A stretch of 64,000 nucleotides of DNA from Brumicola pallidula DSM 14239 = ACAM 615 (GCF_000428905.1 NZ_AUAV01000011.1:124001-188000), one strand, 5' to 3'. Numbered from the stretch's first letter, positions 9,888 through 19,915 are shown. Notes: generated from the letters alone by a model not told the origin. Program-made: numbers and translations.

Positions 9888-10102
9888 ATAGTAATTCGAC
9901 GTTTAAAGAACTCGGCATGCAATATATGTCATTGTAGTATATGTGTCTACACCTGTTGGTCATGATTACGACACCAAAAATATACCTATAAATCCGTGGA
10001 ACTAAATCAAAACTGTGAAATTTGAATGAATTTAAACATGAATATTTTGACATTTTGATTTACCATGACAGCAGTAGATTAACACGAGAAGAAAGCATAG
10101 AT

Positions 10103-10828
10103 ATGTCACAAAATGATAAAGATTTTGCGCCCATTAATATAGAAGTAGATGAGCGTCGTCCAATAGGTAAAGCCACCTTAGAGCCACAAGTATCTCATTC
10201 AATATCAAGTGGTTCACATCTATTTACATCAATTGTATTAGTTGTCGCCATCGCCGCCTGTGCGGCGTGCGCTTATCTATATATGCAGCTTGGACAAGCT
10301 AACATGATAGCGATTGATGCTGACAACAGACTAAAGTCACTTGAACAACGTTTATCTGCAACTGATGAAGAAATGGGTAACTCAACTGTCGCGCTCGGCG
10401 TTAAGGTCACTGAGTTAGCTGAAAGGACTGAGGAGTTATGGGGGCAAATGGATAAATTGTGGGCTTCAGCTTGGAGACGCAATCAAGAAGAAATAAAGAC
10501 CTTAAATAATGACTTGGCAAGTACAAGGGGAAACCTGGGTACCGATATTAAAAGTATTCAAGTGACGCTAACAGACGCAACAACTAATGTTCAACAGATG
10601 TTGAACCGCGTAAACGGCTTGAATGAAAAACTAACGACCCAAGCCAACGATATGTTGGTAGTAAATGTTAATGCAGAGCAGACGGGTGAAAGAGTAAGTA
10701 ATCAGATGAAACAAATAAAAGCGCTGAGCGATAAGGTTAAGAATGTAGAGGCAAGAAATTCAACACTGCTTGAAAAGATTGAGGATTTAGAATCTCTATT
10801 ACAAGAAATTGCCAAAAGAACAGTTTAA
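10103..10828 (+). CDS. Single-pass membrane protein with long coiled coil, function unknown
   Basis: I do not recognise a named family. From the chosen start the protein has 241 residues: an N-terminal cytosolic tail of about 40, one membrane segment (SIVLVVAIAACAACAYLYMQ), then a helical heptad-rich region to the end with many Q, E, L and T residues and runs of ELAERTEELWGQMDKLW type. The start at 10103 (MSQNDKDFAP) is preferred because AGAAGAAAG precedes it; an in-frame codon at 10022 would add 27 residues but lacks a ribosome binding site. It is divergent from the GGDEF-EAL gene and ends just before a bidirectional terminator. Confidence 0.7.
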   Translation: MSQNDKDFAPINIEVDERRPIGKATLEPQVSHSISSGSHLFTSIVLVVAIAACAACAYLYMQLGQANMIAIDADNRLKSLEQRLSATDEEMGNSTVALGVKVTELAERTEELWGQMDKLWASAWRRNQEEIKTLNNDLASTRGNLGTDIKSIQVTLTDATTNVQQMLNRVNGLNEKLTTQANDMLVVNVNAEQTGERVSNQMKQIKALSDKVKNVEARNSTLLEKIEDLESLLQEIAKRTV

Positions 10829-10945
10829 AGGTGTTGACTCAGGAGAGCCGATAAGGAGCCTGTAACGTATTCTGTATGACTTCCAGTAGCTAGGTTTATA
10901 GGCCAATTGGTCATAATGGTTTTATGTTTTACTCTTTACCAAACA

Positions 10946-10975
10946 CAAAAAAAGCACCCGACGGGTGCTTTTTTA
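10946..10975. terminator. Bidirectional intrinsic terminator
   Basis: AAGCACCCG and CGGGTGCTT flanked by A- and T-runs. It lies between the coiled-coil gene (plus) and rpsO (minus) and can serve both. Confidence 0.92.
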
Positions 10976-10997
10976 TATCTAACGTTAAACTATCGAA

Positions 10998-11267
10998 TTA
11001 ACGACGTATGCCTAAACGCTTGATAAGCTTTTGATAGCGCTCAACACTTTTACCTTTTAGGTAATCAAGTAATGTTCTACGCTGACTAACCATACGTAGC
11101 AAACCACGACGTGAATGGTGGTCTTTCTTATGCTCTTTAAAGTGGCTTTGAAGTTTGTTGATGTTGTTACTTAACAAAGCAACTTGAACTTCTGGTGAAC
11201 CTGTATCACCTTCTTTAACGCCGAACTCAGATATGATTGTTGCGATTTCTTCTGTAGTTAGTGACAT
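10998..11267 (-). CDS. rpsO: 30S ribosomal protein S15
   Basis: S15 binds 16S rRNA early in small-subunit assembly. The 89-residue form starting [12 protein letters not shown] matches the usual family length, so the start is placed at 11267 and not four codons upstream; a GGAG precedes it. Signatures [26 protein letters not shown] and [12 protein letters not shown] are complete. It is the last gene of the rimP-nusA-infB-rbfA-truB group and has its own promoter inside the truB-rpsO gap. In E. coli pnp follows rpsO; here a terminator and an unrelated gene follow, so pnp has been separated. Confidence 0.97.
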   Translation of the reverse strand: MSLTTEEIATIISEFGVKEGDTGSPEVQVALLSNNINKLQSHFKEHKKDHHSRRGLLRMVSQRRTLLDYLKGKSVERYQKLIKRLGIRR

Positions 11268-11344
11268 AGTTATCTCCAATATAGATAGATGGTTTAAACA
11301 ACAGCATGCCGATCACTAATTCAGTCATGCCAAAAAGAGGGCGT

Positions 11345-11372
11345 ATTATACCCGTGAAGCGATAATACACAA
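11345..11372 (-). promoter_or_regulatory. rpsO promoter
   Basis: On the minus strand TTGTGT (11372-11367), a 16-base spacer and a perfect TATAAT (11350-11345) lie 78 bases before the rpsO ATG, partly within the 3' end of the truB region. An rpsO-proximal promoter is also known in E. coli. Confidence 0.65.
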
Positions 11373-11382
11373 GTGCTTTAGC

Positions 11383-12345
11383 TTAGTTTTCGCCGAAATA
11401 GCTTTCTTTATAAACAACCACTCGTTTGGGTTGTAGATTTCCAGCACTGTCAACTTCTGCCATGCCATAAAAGCGCTTGTCAGAGTCTCTATAAATTCTA
11501 ACCAGATCGTTTTTAGGAAATTGATTTTCTTCGAGGATCTCCTGTCCATGCAAAAAACGCTCGATGCTAGCATCAGTTGCATTAAAAGCAGGAAGATTTG
11601 CGACTGCAGTATCTGTTGGTAATAGCAAGGCATCCAACTTATCGAACGTACGAAACTGCCTGTCTATTGATAAATCTTCAGACAGGGATTGTAATTTCTC
11701 AACGGTAATCATGTTTTGACTTGGGTAGTCTGCCACTTTGGTACGACGAAGCATTGTAACATGCGCGCCGCAACCAAGTGCTTGGCCTAAATCATCCACC
11801 AAAGTGCGAATATATGTGCCCTTTGAACAGGCTACTTGCATGTCCAACTGGTTATTTTCATAGCGTAGCACAACTAAGGAGTGAACGGTAATTTCACGAG
11901 CTTCGCGCTCAATAACGATACCTTGCCTAGCGTAAGAATATAACGGTTTACCTTTATGTTTAAGTGCTGAAAACATCGATGGTACTTGCTTAATTGGCCC
12001 TCGAAACGCCTCTACAGCAGAGTCGATTAGATCCCGTGTAACATTAACCGGCCTAGTTTCTACAATGTCGCCCTCTGAGTCTGAGGTATCGGTGCGTTCC
12101 CCTAGTTTTGCGGTCACGATATATGTTTTATCTGCATCTAACAAAAATTGAGAAAACTTAGTTGCCTCTCCTAAGCAGATGGGCAACATACCCGTTGCGA
12201 GTGGGTCAAGCGCACCTGTATGACCCGCTTTCGCTGCCCCGTATAACCGTTTGACTTGCTGTAAGATAAAATTAGATGACTCACCGGTGTACTTATCAAC
12301 AAGTACGACGCCATTAATCGCCCTGCCTCTTTTTATTCTTGCCAT
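11383..12345 (-). CDS. truB: tRNA pseudouridine(55) synthase TruB
   Basis: TruB makes pseudouridine 55 in the T-loop of tRNAs. The 320-residue protein has the catalytic aspartate at residue 47 in [15 protein letters not shown], followed by KFSQ and the family segments [24 protein letters not shown]. Length matches E. coli TruB (314). It starts 15 bases after the rbfA stop and so is cotranscribed with rbfA. Confidence 0.96.
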   Translation of the reverse strand: MARIKRGRAINGVVLVDKYTGESSNFILQQVKRLYGAAKAGHTGALDPLATGMLPICLGEATKFSQFLLDADKTYIVTAKLGERTDTSDSEGDIVETRPVNVTRDLIDSAVEAFRGPIKQVPSMFSALKHKGKPLYSYARQGIVIEREAREITVHSLVVLRYENNQLDMQVACSKGTYIRTLVDDLGQALGCGAHVTMLRRTKVADYPSQNMITVEKLQSLSEDLSIDRQFRTFDKLDALLLPTDTAVANLPAFNATDASIERFLHGQEILEENQFPKNDLVRIYRDSDKRFYGMAEVDSAGNLQPKRVVVYKESYFGEN

Positions 12346-12360
12346 GTTCTACTTTTATCT

Positions 12361-12756
12361 CTACTCGTCTTCAGGGGCATCTTTTGCCTTTGCTTCATCT
12401 TTAGCTCTGGCTTGATTAACCAAGGTCGAAATTCTGATCCCTTCAGTTATAGATTCATCTCTAAAGAAATGAACAGCTGGAACAGCACGCATACGAATAC
12501 GCTTGGCAAGCAAAGTACGGATGAAACCTTTTGCATCTTGTAGTCTAACGAGATCATCCTTTATTTTGTCTTCGTCATTATGGTAGAAAGTCACGTATAT
12601 TTTAGCGTGTGCGAGGTCTCGAGAAACTTCAACACTTGATATAGTGATCATACCTACTTCAGGTTCACGATGTTTAAATTCATTTTGTAAGATACTAGCA
12701 ATCTCTTTATGGACTTGCTGACTTACTCTATCTGTCCGAGAAAATTCTCTCGCCAT
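12361..12756 (-). CDS. rbfA: 30S ribosome-binding factor A
   Basis: RbfA is a KH-fold assembly factor that binds immature 30S subunits and is needed for 16S 5' end maturation and cold growth. The 131-residue length is typical. The N-terminus REFSRTDRVSQQVHKEIASILQ and the central DLAHAKIYVTFY are clear family signatures. The C-terminal tail is acidic and lysine/alanine rich. It is separated from infB by 142 bases that contain a strong terminator-like hairpin, so part of its transcription may come from read-through. Confidence 0.96.
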   Translation of the reverse strand: MAREFSRTDRVSQQVHKEIASILQNEFKHREPEVGMITISSVEVSRDLAHAKIYVTFYHNDEDKIKDDLVRLQDAKGFIRTLLAKRIRMRAVPAVHFFRDESITEGIRISTLVNQARAKDEAKAKDAPEDE

Positions 12757-12796
12757 TTTATTCTCCTGATTTCAATTACACACACATTGTGCAATG

Positions 12797-12824
12797 AAAA
12801 AAACGGAGGCTAAAAAGCCCCCGT
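12797..12824 (-). terminator. Intrinsic terminator between infB and rbfA
   Basis: On the minus strand ACGGGGGCT-TTTT-AGCCTCCGT, nine pairs with one G-U, is followed by seven T. It lies in the middle of the nusA-infB-rbfA-truB operon. Confidence 0.85.
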
Positions 12825-12898
12825 ATTTGGTTTCCCTGCATTATTTATAACAATAAGCTACAAACACAATGCATGATTTTTTTTCGCTAAGCGGTCTT

Positions 12899-15508
12899 CT
12901 AGAGCTCTCTTTTGACTTCAACGACTTCGTATACTTCTATTTGGTCGCCAACTTTAACGTCGTTATAGTTTTTAACACCGATACCACATTCGATACCTTT
13001 CTTAACTTCTTGAACATCATCTTTAAAGCGACGCAATGATTCAAGTCCGCCTTCGTAAATAACCACGTTATCTCGAAGTACTCTGATTGGATTTGCTCGC
13101 TTAATGACACCTTCGGTGACCATACAACCGGCAATTGCGCCAATCTTCGGCGATTTAAATACATCACGTACTTGTGCAAGACCCATGATTTGCTGCTTGA
13201 ATTCAGGCGCAAGCATTCCGCTCATCGCTTTTTTGACTTCATCAATCAGTTCATAAATAATGCTGTAGTAACGCAAGTCTATTTCTTCAGTTTCAATAAT
13301 ACGGCGCGCAGAAGCGTCAGCACGAACGTTAAAACCAACCACAATGGCACTTGATGCCGCAGCTAAACTGGCGTCAGTTTCAGTAATACCACCTACACCG
13401 CTACCCACTATGTTCACTTTAACTTCGTCAGTAGAAAGATTAATTAAGCTTTCTGCAATGGCTTCAATTGAACCTTGAACATCGGCTTTAAGCACCACGT
13501 TCAATTCACTCACATCGCCCGATTCCATATTCGCGAACATATTCTCTAGCTTCGCTTTTTGTTGCTTGGCTAATTTAACTTCACGCTGTTTAGTGTGGCG
13601 TTTTGCAGCAACTTCTCGTGCTTTACGTTCATCTTGAACTACAAGCGCATTCTCGCCAGCAATTGGCACACCAGACAGGCCAAGAACTTCAACTGGAGTA
13701 GAAGGACCTGCAAGTTTTATTTCTTGTCCATGCTCATCACGCATCGCTCGAACACGACCGTATTCTTCACCGCATAATAAGATATCGCCCGCCTTTAATT
13801 CACCTTCTTGAATAAGAACAGAAGCAACGGGGCCTCTACCTTTATCCAAGCGTGACTCAATAACGATACCGCGAGCAGGACCCGTTGATACCGCTTTCAA
13901 GTCAAGCAATTCAGCTTGCAATGAAATAGCTTCAAGTAATGAATCAATACCCATACCTGTTTTCGCTGAAACAGACACGAATTGATGCTCACCGCCCCAC
14001 TCTTCAGAAATAACCTCGAGTTGTGACAACTCATTTCTTACTCTGTCAGGATCGGCACCTTCTTTGTCCATCTTATTGACGGCAATAATCAAAGGTACGC
14101 CAGCAGCACGGGCATGTTGAACCGCTTCTTTTGTTTGAGGCATGACACCATCGTCAGCCGCAACAACTAATATAACAATATCCGTTGCAACCGCACCACG
14201 TGCACGCATTGCAGTAAACGCGGCATGTCCTGGTGTATCCAAGAAAGTGATACGACCGTTATCGGTTTCAACACTGTAGGCACCGATATGCTGAGTTATA
14301 CCGCCAGCTTCACCGTCAGCAACTTTCGCGCGTCGAATGTAATCTAGCAAGGATGTTTTACCATGGTCAACGTGACCCATAATAGTCACTACCGGAGCAC
14401 GTGTTTCTTTGTCACCTTGCGCTGAATCAGCAATCAACTCATCTTCAAGTGCATTGTCATTAACAAGCTCATATTTATGACCCATTTCTTCAACCACTAA
14501 TACGGCAGTGTCTTGGTCAAGTATTTGATTGATTGTCGCCATCTCACCCATTTTCATCATCGCTTTGATGACTTCAGTGCCTTTCTTAGCCATACGGCTG
14601 GCTAGCTCACCAACGGTAATGGTTTCGCCAATCTTAACAATCCTTTCAACCGGCTGTGCTGGCTTGTTAAAGCCGTGCTTAAGATCTTCACCCGCATTCT
14701 TCTTCGACTTCTTACGACGACGAGAAGTGCGTTCCACTTTCATATCTTGCTCATCTTCCGCTTCTTGTGCGTAACGGTTGGAATGAACGTGAACATCTTC
14801 CGCTTCTTGCTTCTTACGACGAATTTCTTCTTCTTTCCAGCGCATGTCATTTTCTTCAGCAAGTTTACGCGCCTCTTCAGCCGCCTTCTTCGCATCTTCT
14901 TCAAGTTTGCGTTGGATCTCTTCTTCTTGCTGTTTTCTAATACGCTCTTCTTCCGAACGGGCTGAATCATGAGCTTTCTTTTCCTCTGGGGACATAGTCG
15001 GCTCATTCTTCTTGCGTTCTTCAGCTTCTTTCTTGGCTTTTTCAACTCTCGCTGCGCGCTCTACTTCTTGCACTCTTCGTGCTTCGGCTGCTTTCGCAAC
15101 TTTCTCTTCAGCAGCTGCTTTAGCAGCGTCTGCTGCGTTCTTCTCTGCTTCTAATTGAGCCAGTGCCGCAGTGGCAGCATTTGCCGCCTCTTCTTCGGCT
15201 AAACGCTGCTCTTCAGAGTCAGTGCGTTTAACATAAGTGCGCTTTCTACGAACCTCAACTTTGACTGCTTTCGATTTGCCTAAGCTAATCGTGCTAGTCG
15301 TCTTGCGTTGAAGTGTCATTTTCCTGGGCCCTTCGACACCTGCACCACCATGAGATTTACTCAAGTGATCAAGCAATATTTTTTTCTCTTCCTCAGTAAC
15401 AACTTCACCTGCGGCTTTCGTTACACCAGAATCTTTGAACTGCTGAACCAAACGATCAACGGTTGTGCCAATATCTGTGGCGAGTTTTTCTATGGATACT
15501 TCTGCCAT
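12899..15508 (-). CDS. infB: Translation initiation factor IF-2
   Basis: IF-2 is the GTPase that brings fMet-tRNA to the 30S subunit. The 869-residue protein begins with the IF2_N helical domain ([21 protein letters not shown]), then a long Ala/Lys/Glu-rich region (about residues 90-270) predicted helical, a second N-domain, and the G domain with GHVDHGKTS near residue 375, DTPGHAAF and NKMD. Domains II to IV follow, ending [10 protein letters not shown]. Length is slightly below E. coli (890). Internal in-frame starts that would yield IF2-2 type forms are possible but were not assigned. It starts 23 bases after nusA. Confidence 0.98.
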   Translation of the reverse strand: MAEVSIEKLATDIGTTVDRLVQQFKDSGVTKAAGEVVTEEEKKILLDHLSKSHGGAGVEGPRKMTLQRKTTSTISLGKSKAVKVEVRRKRTYVKRTDSEEQRLAEEEAANAATAALAQLEAEKNAADAAKAAAEEKVAKAAEARRVQEVERAARVEKAKKEAEERKKNEPTMSPEEKKAHDSARSEEERIRKQQEEEIQRKLEEDAKKAAEEARKLAEENDMRWKEEEIRRKKQEAEDVHVHSNRYAQEAEDEQDMKVERTSRRRKKSKKNAGEDLKHGFNKPAQPVERIVKIGETITVGELASRMAKKGTEVIKAMMKMGEMATINQILDQDTAVLVVEEMGHKYELVNDNALEDELIADSAQGDKETRAPVVTIMGHVDHGKTSLLDYIRRAKVADGEAGGITQHIGAYSVETDNGRITFLDTPGHAAFTAMRARGAVATDIVILVVAADDGVMPQTKEAVQHARAAGVPLIIAVNKMDKEGADPDRVRNELSQLEVISEEWGGEHQFVSVSAKTGMGIDSLLEAISLQAELLDLKAVSTGPARGIVIESRLDKGRGPVASVLIQEGELKAGDILLCGEEYGRVRAMRDEHGQEIKLAGPSTPVEVLGLSGVPIAGENALVVQDERKAREVAAKRHTKQREVKLAKQQKAKLENMFANMESGDVSELNVVLKADVQGSIEAIAESLINLSTDEVKVNIVGSGVGGITETDASLAAASSAIVVGFNVRADASARRIIETEEIDLRYYSIIYELIDEVKKAMSGMLAPEFKQQIMGLAQVRDVFKSPKIGAIAGCMVTEGVIKRANPIRVLRDNVVIYEGGLESLRRFKDDVQEVKKGIECGIGVKNYNDVKVGDQIEVYEVVEVKREL

Positions 15509-15531
15509 ATTCTTTACTATCCCCTGTTGAC

Positions 15532-17025
15532 CTATTCTTCACTGAACCAAACGATATTACGTGCAGCCATAATTAGCTTACCCGCACTTTCGTCGTCTAA
15601 TTCTTCAATATCACTAATTTCGTCGGTACCTTGCTCTGCAAGCCCTTCTAAATCGATGATGCCTCTACTCGCAAGAACATACGCAACATGTCTATTCATG
15701 CCCTCGAGGTCGAGTAATTCTTGTTTTGGCTCATATGCTTCTAATGATTCTTCGTTTGCTAGTGCGCGAGTCGTTAACCAAGCTTTCGCTCTGCCACGCA
15801 ACTCTTCAACGGTGTCTTCATCTAAACCATCTATTGCCAATAATTCGCTCACTGGTACGTAAGCAATTTCTTCCAATGACGTGAAGCCTTCATCAACTAA
15901 AATCGATGCAAACTCTTCGTCAATATCTAAACCTGAGGTAAATATCCCTAATACCTTCGAATTTTCTTCTTCATGCTTAGCATTTAGGGCTTCAACTGTC
16001 ATTACATTAAGTTCCCAACCAGTCAACTGACTCGCTAAGCGAACGTTTTGACCGCTGCGACCAATTGCTTGAGCAAGATTATCTGCCTCAACAGCCACAT
16101 CCATGGTTTTATTATCTTCATCTACAACGATTGAAGCAACTTCGGCGGGTGCCATTGCGTTGATAACAAAGGAGGCAGGATTTTCGTCCCACAATACGAT
16201 ATCAACTCGCTCACCGCCTAATTCACCGGATACGGCTTGAACCCGAGAACCACGCATGCCGACACAAGCGCCAATTGGATCTAGACGTTTGTCGTTTGTC
16301 TTCACAGCGATCTTCGCTCTCGCACCCGGATCACGCGCAGCAGCTTTAATTTCTAGTGTTTCTTCTGCAATTTCTGGCACTTCTAGTCTAAACAACTCAA
16401 CCAACATATCAGGATGTGTTCTACTAATATAAAGTTGTGCACCTCTTGCTTCAGGTCGAATAACGTAAAGTAATCCACGCACTCTGTCGCCTGGACGGAA
16501 CGTCTCGCGAGGCAGCATATCATCCCGGTAAATAACACCTTCAGCATTATTACCCAAGTCGATGATAACATTATCACGATTTACTTTTTTAACTGTTCCG
16601 GTGACTAACTCTCCGACCCTGTCTTCATATTCAGCAATCATCTGAGCGCGTTCAGCTTCACGTACTTTTTGTACAATAACCTGTTTCGCTGTTTGCGTTG
16701 TAATTCGGTCAAACGAAATTGATTCGATCTGCTCTTCAACGTAGTCACCTAGCTGAATGTCGGGCTCGTCGATTTGCGCAGCTGAAATTGTCATTTCAGC
16801 ATACGGGTTCTCTTGTATTCTATCGTCTTCAATCACTAGCCAACGACGAAAAGTATCAAAATCACCTGTCTCGCGATCAATAGCGACACGAACTTCAATA
16901 TCGCCTTCATTTTTCTTTTTAGTGGCGCTAACTAAAGCAAACTCTAATGCTTCAAATATTTTTTCTCTTGGTACTTGTTTTTCATTTGAAACGGCTTCAG
17001 CCACCAACAAAATTTCTTTACTCAT
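15532..17025 (-). CDS. nusA: Transcription termination/antitermination protein NusA
   Basis: NusA binds RNA polymerase and nascent RNA and controls pausing, termination and antitermination. From [16 protein letters not shown] the protein has 497 residues, as in E. coli (495); an upstream in-frame codon giving 12 more residues is rejected because it lacks conservation. Domains in order are the N-terminal RNAP-binding domain, S1 ([19 protein letters not shown]), two KH domains ([22 protein letters not shown] region) and two C-terminal acidic helix-hairpin-helix repeats near residues 355-495. It is 50 bases downstream of rimP. Confidence 0.98.
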   Translation of the reverse strand: MSKEILLVAEAVSNEKQVPREKIFEALEFALVSATKKKNEGDIEVRVAIDRETGDFDTFRRWLVIEDDRIQENPYAEMTISAAQIDEPDIQLGDYVEEQIESISFDRITTQTAKQVIVQKVREAERAQMIAEYEDRVGELVTGTVKKVNRDNVIIDLGNNAEGVIYRDDMLPRETFRPGDRVRGLLYVIRPEARGAQLYISRTHPDMLVELFRLEVPEIAEETLEIKAAARDPGARAKIAVKTNDKRLDPIGACVGMRGSRVQAVSGELGGERVDIVLWDENPASFVINAMAPAEVASIVVDEDNKTMDVAVEADNLAQAIGRSGQNVRLASQLTGWELNVMTVEALNAKHEEENSKVLGIFTSGLDIDEEFASILVDEGFTSLEEIAYVPVSELLAIDGLDEDTVEELRGRAKAWLTTRALANEESLEAYEPKQELLDLEGMNRHVAYVLASRGIIDLEGLAEQGTDEISDIEELDDESAGKLIMAARNIVWFSEE

Positions 17026-17075
17026 TTTATAAGCCTCACAGATTGCTCCGAGTAGAAGCAAACACTCCCCAATAG

Positions 17076-17534
17076 TTAATCAAAATTTGGAACTAAATTG
17101 CCTTTTTCTATGTTAGCAATCGCCAAAGAAAACTCATCATTATCAACCTTTACTAAAATAGTGTCATTTTCACATTTTAATAAAAGTCCTTTAAAATTAC
17201 GTCTGCCGTCTTGCGGTATTGATAACTTCACAGTAATAGTCTCACCAACAACCAACGCATAATGAGCAGAATTAAATAGCGGCCTGTCCATACCGGGTGA
17301 TGATACTTCTAAATTGTATTCAGCTGTAATTATGTCTTCAACATCCAATACAGCACTTATTTGATGACTCGCATCCGCACAATTATCTACGTCAATACCA
17401 TCTTCGTGATCAATGAACACTCGCAAAATCGAATGCTTTCCTGCTCTCACAAATTCTACACCAACCAACTCGAAGCCTAAGGCCTCAACGGGGGCAATTA
17501 GCATCTCAGTCAGTTTTCGCTCAAGTTGCGACAA
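17076..17534 (-). CDS. rimP: Ribosome maturation factor RimP (TTG start)
   Basis: RimP binds 30S precursors and promotes their maturation. Family signatures are [43 protein letters not shown] and [14 protein letters not shown]. The longest frame opens at an ATG at 17564, but its first ten residues (MPFFCFWSVN) are unlike the family and fall in a hairpin plus T-run. A TTG at 17534 (LSQLERKL) has GGAG eight bases upstream and gives 152 residues, matching E. coli (150-152), so TTG is preferred. It is the first gene of the nusA operon; the initiator tRNA genes that precede it in E. coli are here on the other strand about 1 kb away. Confidence 0.93.
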   Translation of the reverse strand: MSQLERKLTEMLIAPVEALGFELVGVEFVRAGKHSILRVFIDHEDGIDVDNCADASHQISAVLDVEDIITAEYNLEVSSPGMDRPLFNSAHYALVVGETITVKLSIPQDGRRNFKGLLLKCENDTILVKVDNDEFSLAIANIEKGNLVPNFD

Positions 17535-17551
17535 GTTAACACTCCAAAAAC

Positions 17552-17571
17552 AAAAAAAGGGCATATAGCCC
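17552..17571 (-). terminator. Terminator-like hairpin in the rimP leader (proximal)
   Basis: On the minus strand GGGC-TATAT-GCCC is followed by seven T, ending about 17 bases before the TTG start codon of rimP. The stem is only four pairs, so strength is uncertain; it may be an attenuator. Confidence 0.4.
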
Positions 17572-17614
17572 GTACTTCAATCTATCGCATCTACTTTACT
17601 AAACGCTAGATACA

Positions 17615-17638
17615 GAAAAGCCCCGGTCAAGCGGAGCT
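17615..17638 (-). terminator. Terminator-like hairpin in the rimP leader (distal)
   Basis: On the minus strand AGCTCCG-CTTGAC-CGGGGCT (seven pairs with one G-U) is followed by TTTT. It lies between the predicted rimP promoter and the start codon, so it is a candidate attenuator. Confidence 0.5.
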
Positions 17639-17779
17639 CACAAATACTTCATGTTAATGCCCAAAATGCCTACAGCCCTTCAGACGCTTGACCTAGACGC
17701 TACTATGCAGAAAATTCTTAGGTCAATAAAACCCAATAATTTACTTTAATGCAGGGAGCCCGTCTCAAAACTTGCAATG

Positions 17780-17808
17780 AGTATAACTGCGTTGCTGTAT
17801 ATACGCAA
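17780..17808 (-). promoter_or_regulatory. Predicted promoter of the rimP-nusA operon
   Basis: On the minus strand TTGCGT (17808-17803), a 17-base spacer and TATACT (17785-17780). The resulting leader would be roughly 240 bases and would contain both hairpins listed above. The gap 17535-17915 holds no gene. Confidence 0.5.
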
Positions 17809-17915
17809 ATATAAGTGTTCACTTCTTATTTGTGTCAATTACTTGAAATTTTACTCTAGCTGTACCAGTCTTTAGGGAGCTTAGTCAAACCATTAACTAA
17901 TAAAGGACATTTACT

Positions 17916-18221
17916 ATGCCTGCAAAATATACTATCGAACAAGTCGAATCGGCTTTAACGCAACTGAATCAAAATTTGCCTGTTGATGATCAATGGGCTA
18001 TAAAAAATGAAAAACTCTGCAAAACATTCAAATTTAAAAATTTTATTAGTGCGTTTGGATGGATGTCACAAATCGCGATATGTGCAGAAAAGCTCGAACA
18101 TCACCCTGAATGGTTTAATGTTTATAATAAAGTTAAAGTCGAGCTAACAACTCACGACGCCAGTGGCATTAGTGAACTGGACTTCAAATTGGCAGAAAAA
18201 ATGGACCTTTACAAAACATAA
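17916..18221 (+). CDS. phhB: 4a-hydroxytetrahydrobiopterin dehydratase (PCD/PhhB family)
   Basis: The 101-residue protein has the pterin-carbinolamine dehydratase signature [20 protein letters not shown] followed by [19 protein letters not shown], including the two conserved histidines. The enzyme dehydrates the 4a-carbinolamine formed by aromatic amino-acid hydroxylases; some homologues also serve in folate or molybdopterin metabolism. No phenylalanine hydroxylase gene is visible in this window, so its physiological partner is not shown. AAAGGAC precedes the ATG. It is divergent from the rimP operon. Confidence 0.9.
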   Translation: MPAKYTIEQVESALTQLNQNLPVDDQWAIKNEKLCKTFKFKNFISAFGWMSQIAICAEKLEHHPEWFNVYNKVKVELTTHDASGISELDFKLAEKMDLYKT

Positions 18222-18402
18222 GGAACACATAAATTAAAATTATCAGGTTATTTGTCTATTTTAAGAAAGCACTAGGCATAACAGAAACGAGCAAATAAGA
18301 AAACGCTACATAAAAAAACGCTTAATAAAAAAACAATATGAATCCTTTCCGTACCTTTTTTATGCACTTACGGTTTATTTTAATAAAATTGTAAAACGGG
18401 GG

Positions 18403-18430
18403 TTGCCAAGCAGAATTTTCTATATATAAT
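18403..18430 (+). promoter_or_regulatory. Promoter of the first initiator tRNA gene
   Basis: TTGCCA at 18403-18408, a 16-base spacer and a perfect TATAAT at 18425-18430, followed by a GC-rich discriminator (ACGCCCC). Confidence 0.8.
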
Positions 18431-18471
18431 ACGCCCCACTTGAGACGCAAAGCGCTTCAGGCCAGAACAAT

Positions 18472-18548
<77 letters not shown>

Positions 18549-18552
18549 TATT

Positions 18553-18585
18553 AAAAAGCCAACACACTGTGTTGGCTTTTTTTTA
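18553..18585 (+). terminator. Intrinsic terminator after tRNA-fMet copy 1
   Basis: AAAAAGCCAACACA and TGTTGGCTTTTT form a stem ending in eight T, beginning a few bases after the CCA. Confidence 0.92.
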
Positions 18586-18681
18586 TTTCTTTTAGCAAGT
18601 ATCAACGCACATTAAAGACACATTAATGATGACACCATTAATGGATAAAGGCTAAATGATGAACTTGCACGTACACAAGGG

Positions 18682-18709
18682 TTGCTAAGCAAAATTAGCT
18701 ATGTATAAT
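18682..18709 (+). promoter_or_regulatory. Promoter of the second initiator tRNA gene
   Basis: TTGCTA at 18682-18687, a 16-base spacer and TATAAT at 18704-18709. Same architecture and flanking bases (GGGTTGC.AAGC) as the first copy. Confidence 0.8.
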
Positions 18710-18752
18710 ATGCCACTCCTGAAACGGCAAAGCCGGTTCAAACCAGAACAAT

Positions 18753-18829
<77 letters not shown>

Positions 18830-18833
18830 TATT

Positions 18834-18865
18834 AAAAAGCCAACATTATTTGTTGGTTTTTTTTT
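18834..18865 (+). terminator. Intrinsic terminator after tRNA-fMet copy 2
   Basis: AAAAAGCCAACA and TGTTGGTTTTTT with a nine-T run. It is a diverged copy of the first tRNA terminator. Confidence 0.88.
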
Positions 18866-19018
18866 ACCTGAAATTCGACGTGGTCATTGTTTTATAGGTA
18901 TTATTTAGATGTTTATACTTGACCATTTTGATGATTTTAAAGAGGATAATTTGTTGCTGCACAAGTACTGTGATTTGGCGTTTTGATGCCAGCGAATGTT
19001 TTCCTCGCTGCTGAATAA

Positions 19019-19207
19019 AATCAATACGACCTTCGGACATATCAAAACACGGAGCGACTAGGAATAGACATTACGTTTGATACAATCGAAGGACTAGTTG
19101 TTTATAGTTTAAATGGGCAACCAATTAGAAGCAGCGTCACTCGCAAAGCGATTTACATAGCAGCAATAAATAATGGTTTGCGTGTTTGGTATAACAAAAG
19201 ACGATGA
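19019..19207 (+). pseudogene. Orphan C-terminal reading-frame fragment
   Basis: After a TAA at 19016 an open frame of about 62 codons with no start codon runs to TGA at 19207, reading ITFDTIEGLVVYSLNGQPIR and ending LRVWYNKRR. I do not recognise the family. Its stop abuts the decayed receptor gene on the other strand, so it is probably the broken end of another gene. The rest of 18867-19018 shows nothing I can support. Confidence 0.3.
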
Positions 19208-19915
19208 GAATGGATTGAAATACTCACATTCACCCTGACCTGCTGAACCGGTAACCGGGTCACAATCAACGCCACCAAATCTACTCAATGCGTTTTGGAA
19301 TTGCTGCGCTAAAGTATTTCACCAAAGTCATGCCCACGATAGACAACATCAGTTCCTCTTGGACCAGCACCACTGGCCGCCAGCAATATTGTTGAGCCAT
19401 CAAACGTCGAACAACCCGGGTCAACAATAGGCGTTGGTCTAGCAGTTATCGGAGGTAACATGAAAAATGAGCCCGGATTACCGAGTGAACTAGCATCAAC
19501 GAGGTTTACTCCGCCGTTGTTGGGCTGAGAATTCACTACTTGACGTTTATTATTCAATAATATTAAGGTTGAGGACACAGCTAAACCACGTAAATTAATA
19601 TTTGATGTAGCTGCTGTGGCATTTTGCGTAAAGGCGTCGGGTGTATTCTCAGTCCCTGTATTGATGGTCAGTGTTTGTGTAATATCCCATTATTTTTTGC
19701 ACCCATCGAGTCTATTGCAACACTGTCTGCAATCGTTGATAGCGCAGATGAATCGAAGTTTTTGCTGCGTTGGACAAAACTTCCTGTTATTAAAATGAAT
19801 TCAACTTCTCTGGCTTTTTCTTCTTCAACCTCTTGTGCTAGTACGATAGATGGATCTGCAAATAATTGTGTTGCAACAAAACAGCTATTGCTGTGTTTTT
19901 GGCAGTAAATTTCAT
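19208..19915 (-). pseudogene. TonB-dependent receptor, decayed N-terminal fragment
   Basis: Reading the minus strand through three frame changes gives a recognisable receptor N-terminus. It opens MKFTAKNTAIAVLL (ATG at 19915), shifts frame near 19870, continues EKAREVEFILITGSFVQRS and DSMGAKN, shifts near 19690 to DITQTLTINTGTENTP, ATSNINLRGLAVSSTLILL and NNKRQVV, then shifts near 19312 to AQQFQNALSRFGG, DCDPVTGSAGQGECEYFNPF. The ITGS, plug-domain NLRG and ECEYFNPF segments are typical of marine TonB-dependent outer-membrane receptors. The beta-barrel is missing: about 235 codons remain of a usual 800-1000. No function is expected. Confidence 0.8.

Noticed and set aside
10022-10102. 27-residue N-terminal extension of the coiled-coil protein
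   Set aside because: No ribosome binding site before 10022, whereas the ATG at 10103 has AGAAGAAAG upstream.
15308-15862. 184-residue plus-strand frame opposite infB/nusA
   Set aside because: It is antisense to strongly conserved coding sequence.
17535-17564. ATG start of rimP at 17564
   Set aside because: The added residues MPFFCFWSVN come from a hairpin T-run and do not match the family; TTG at 17534 has GGAG at proper distance.
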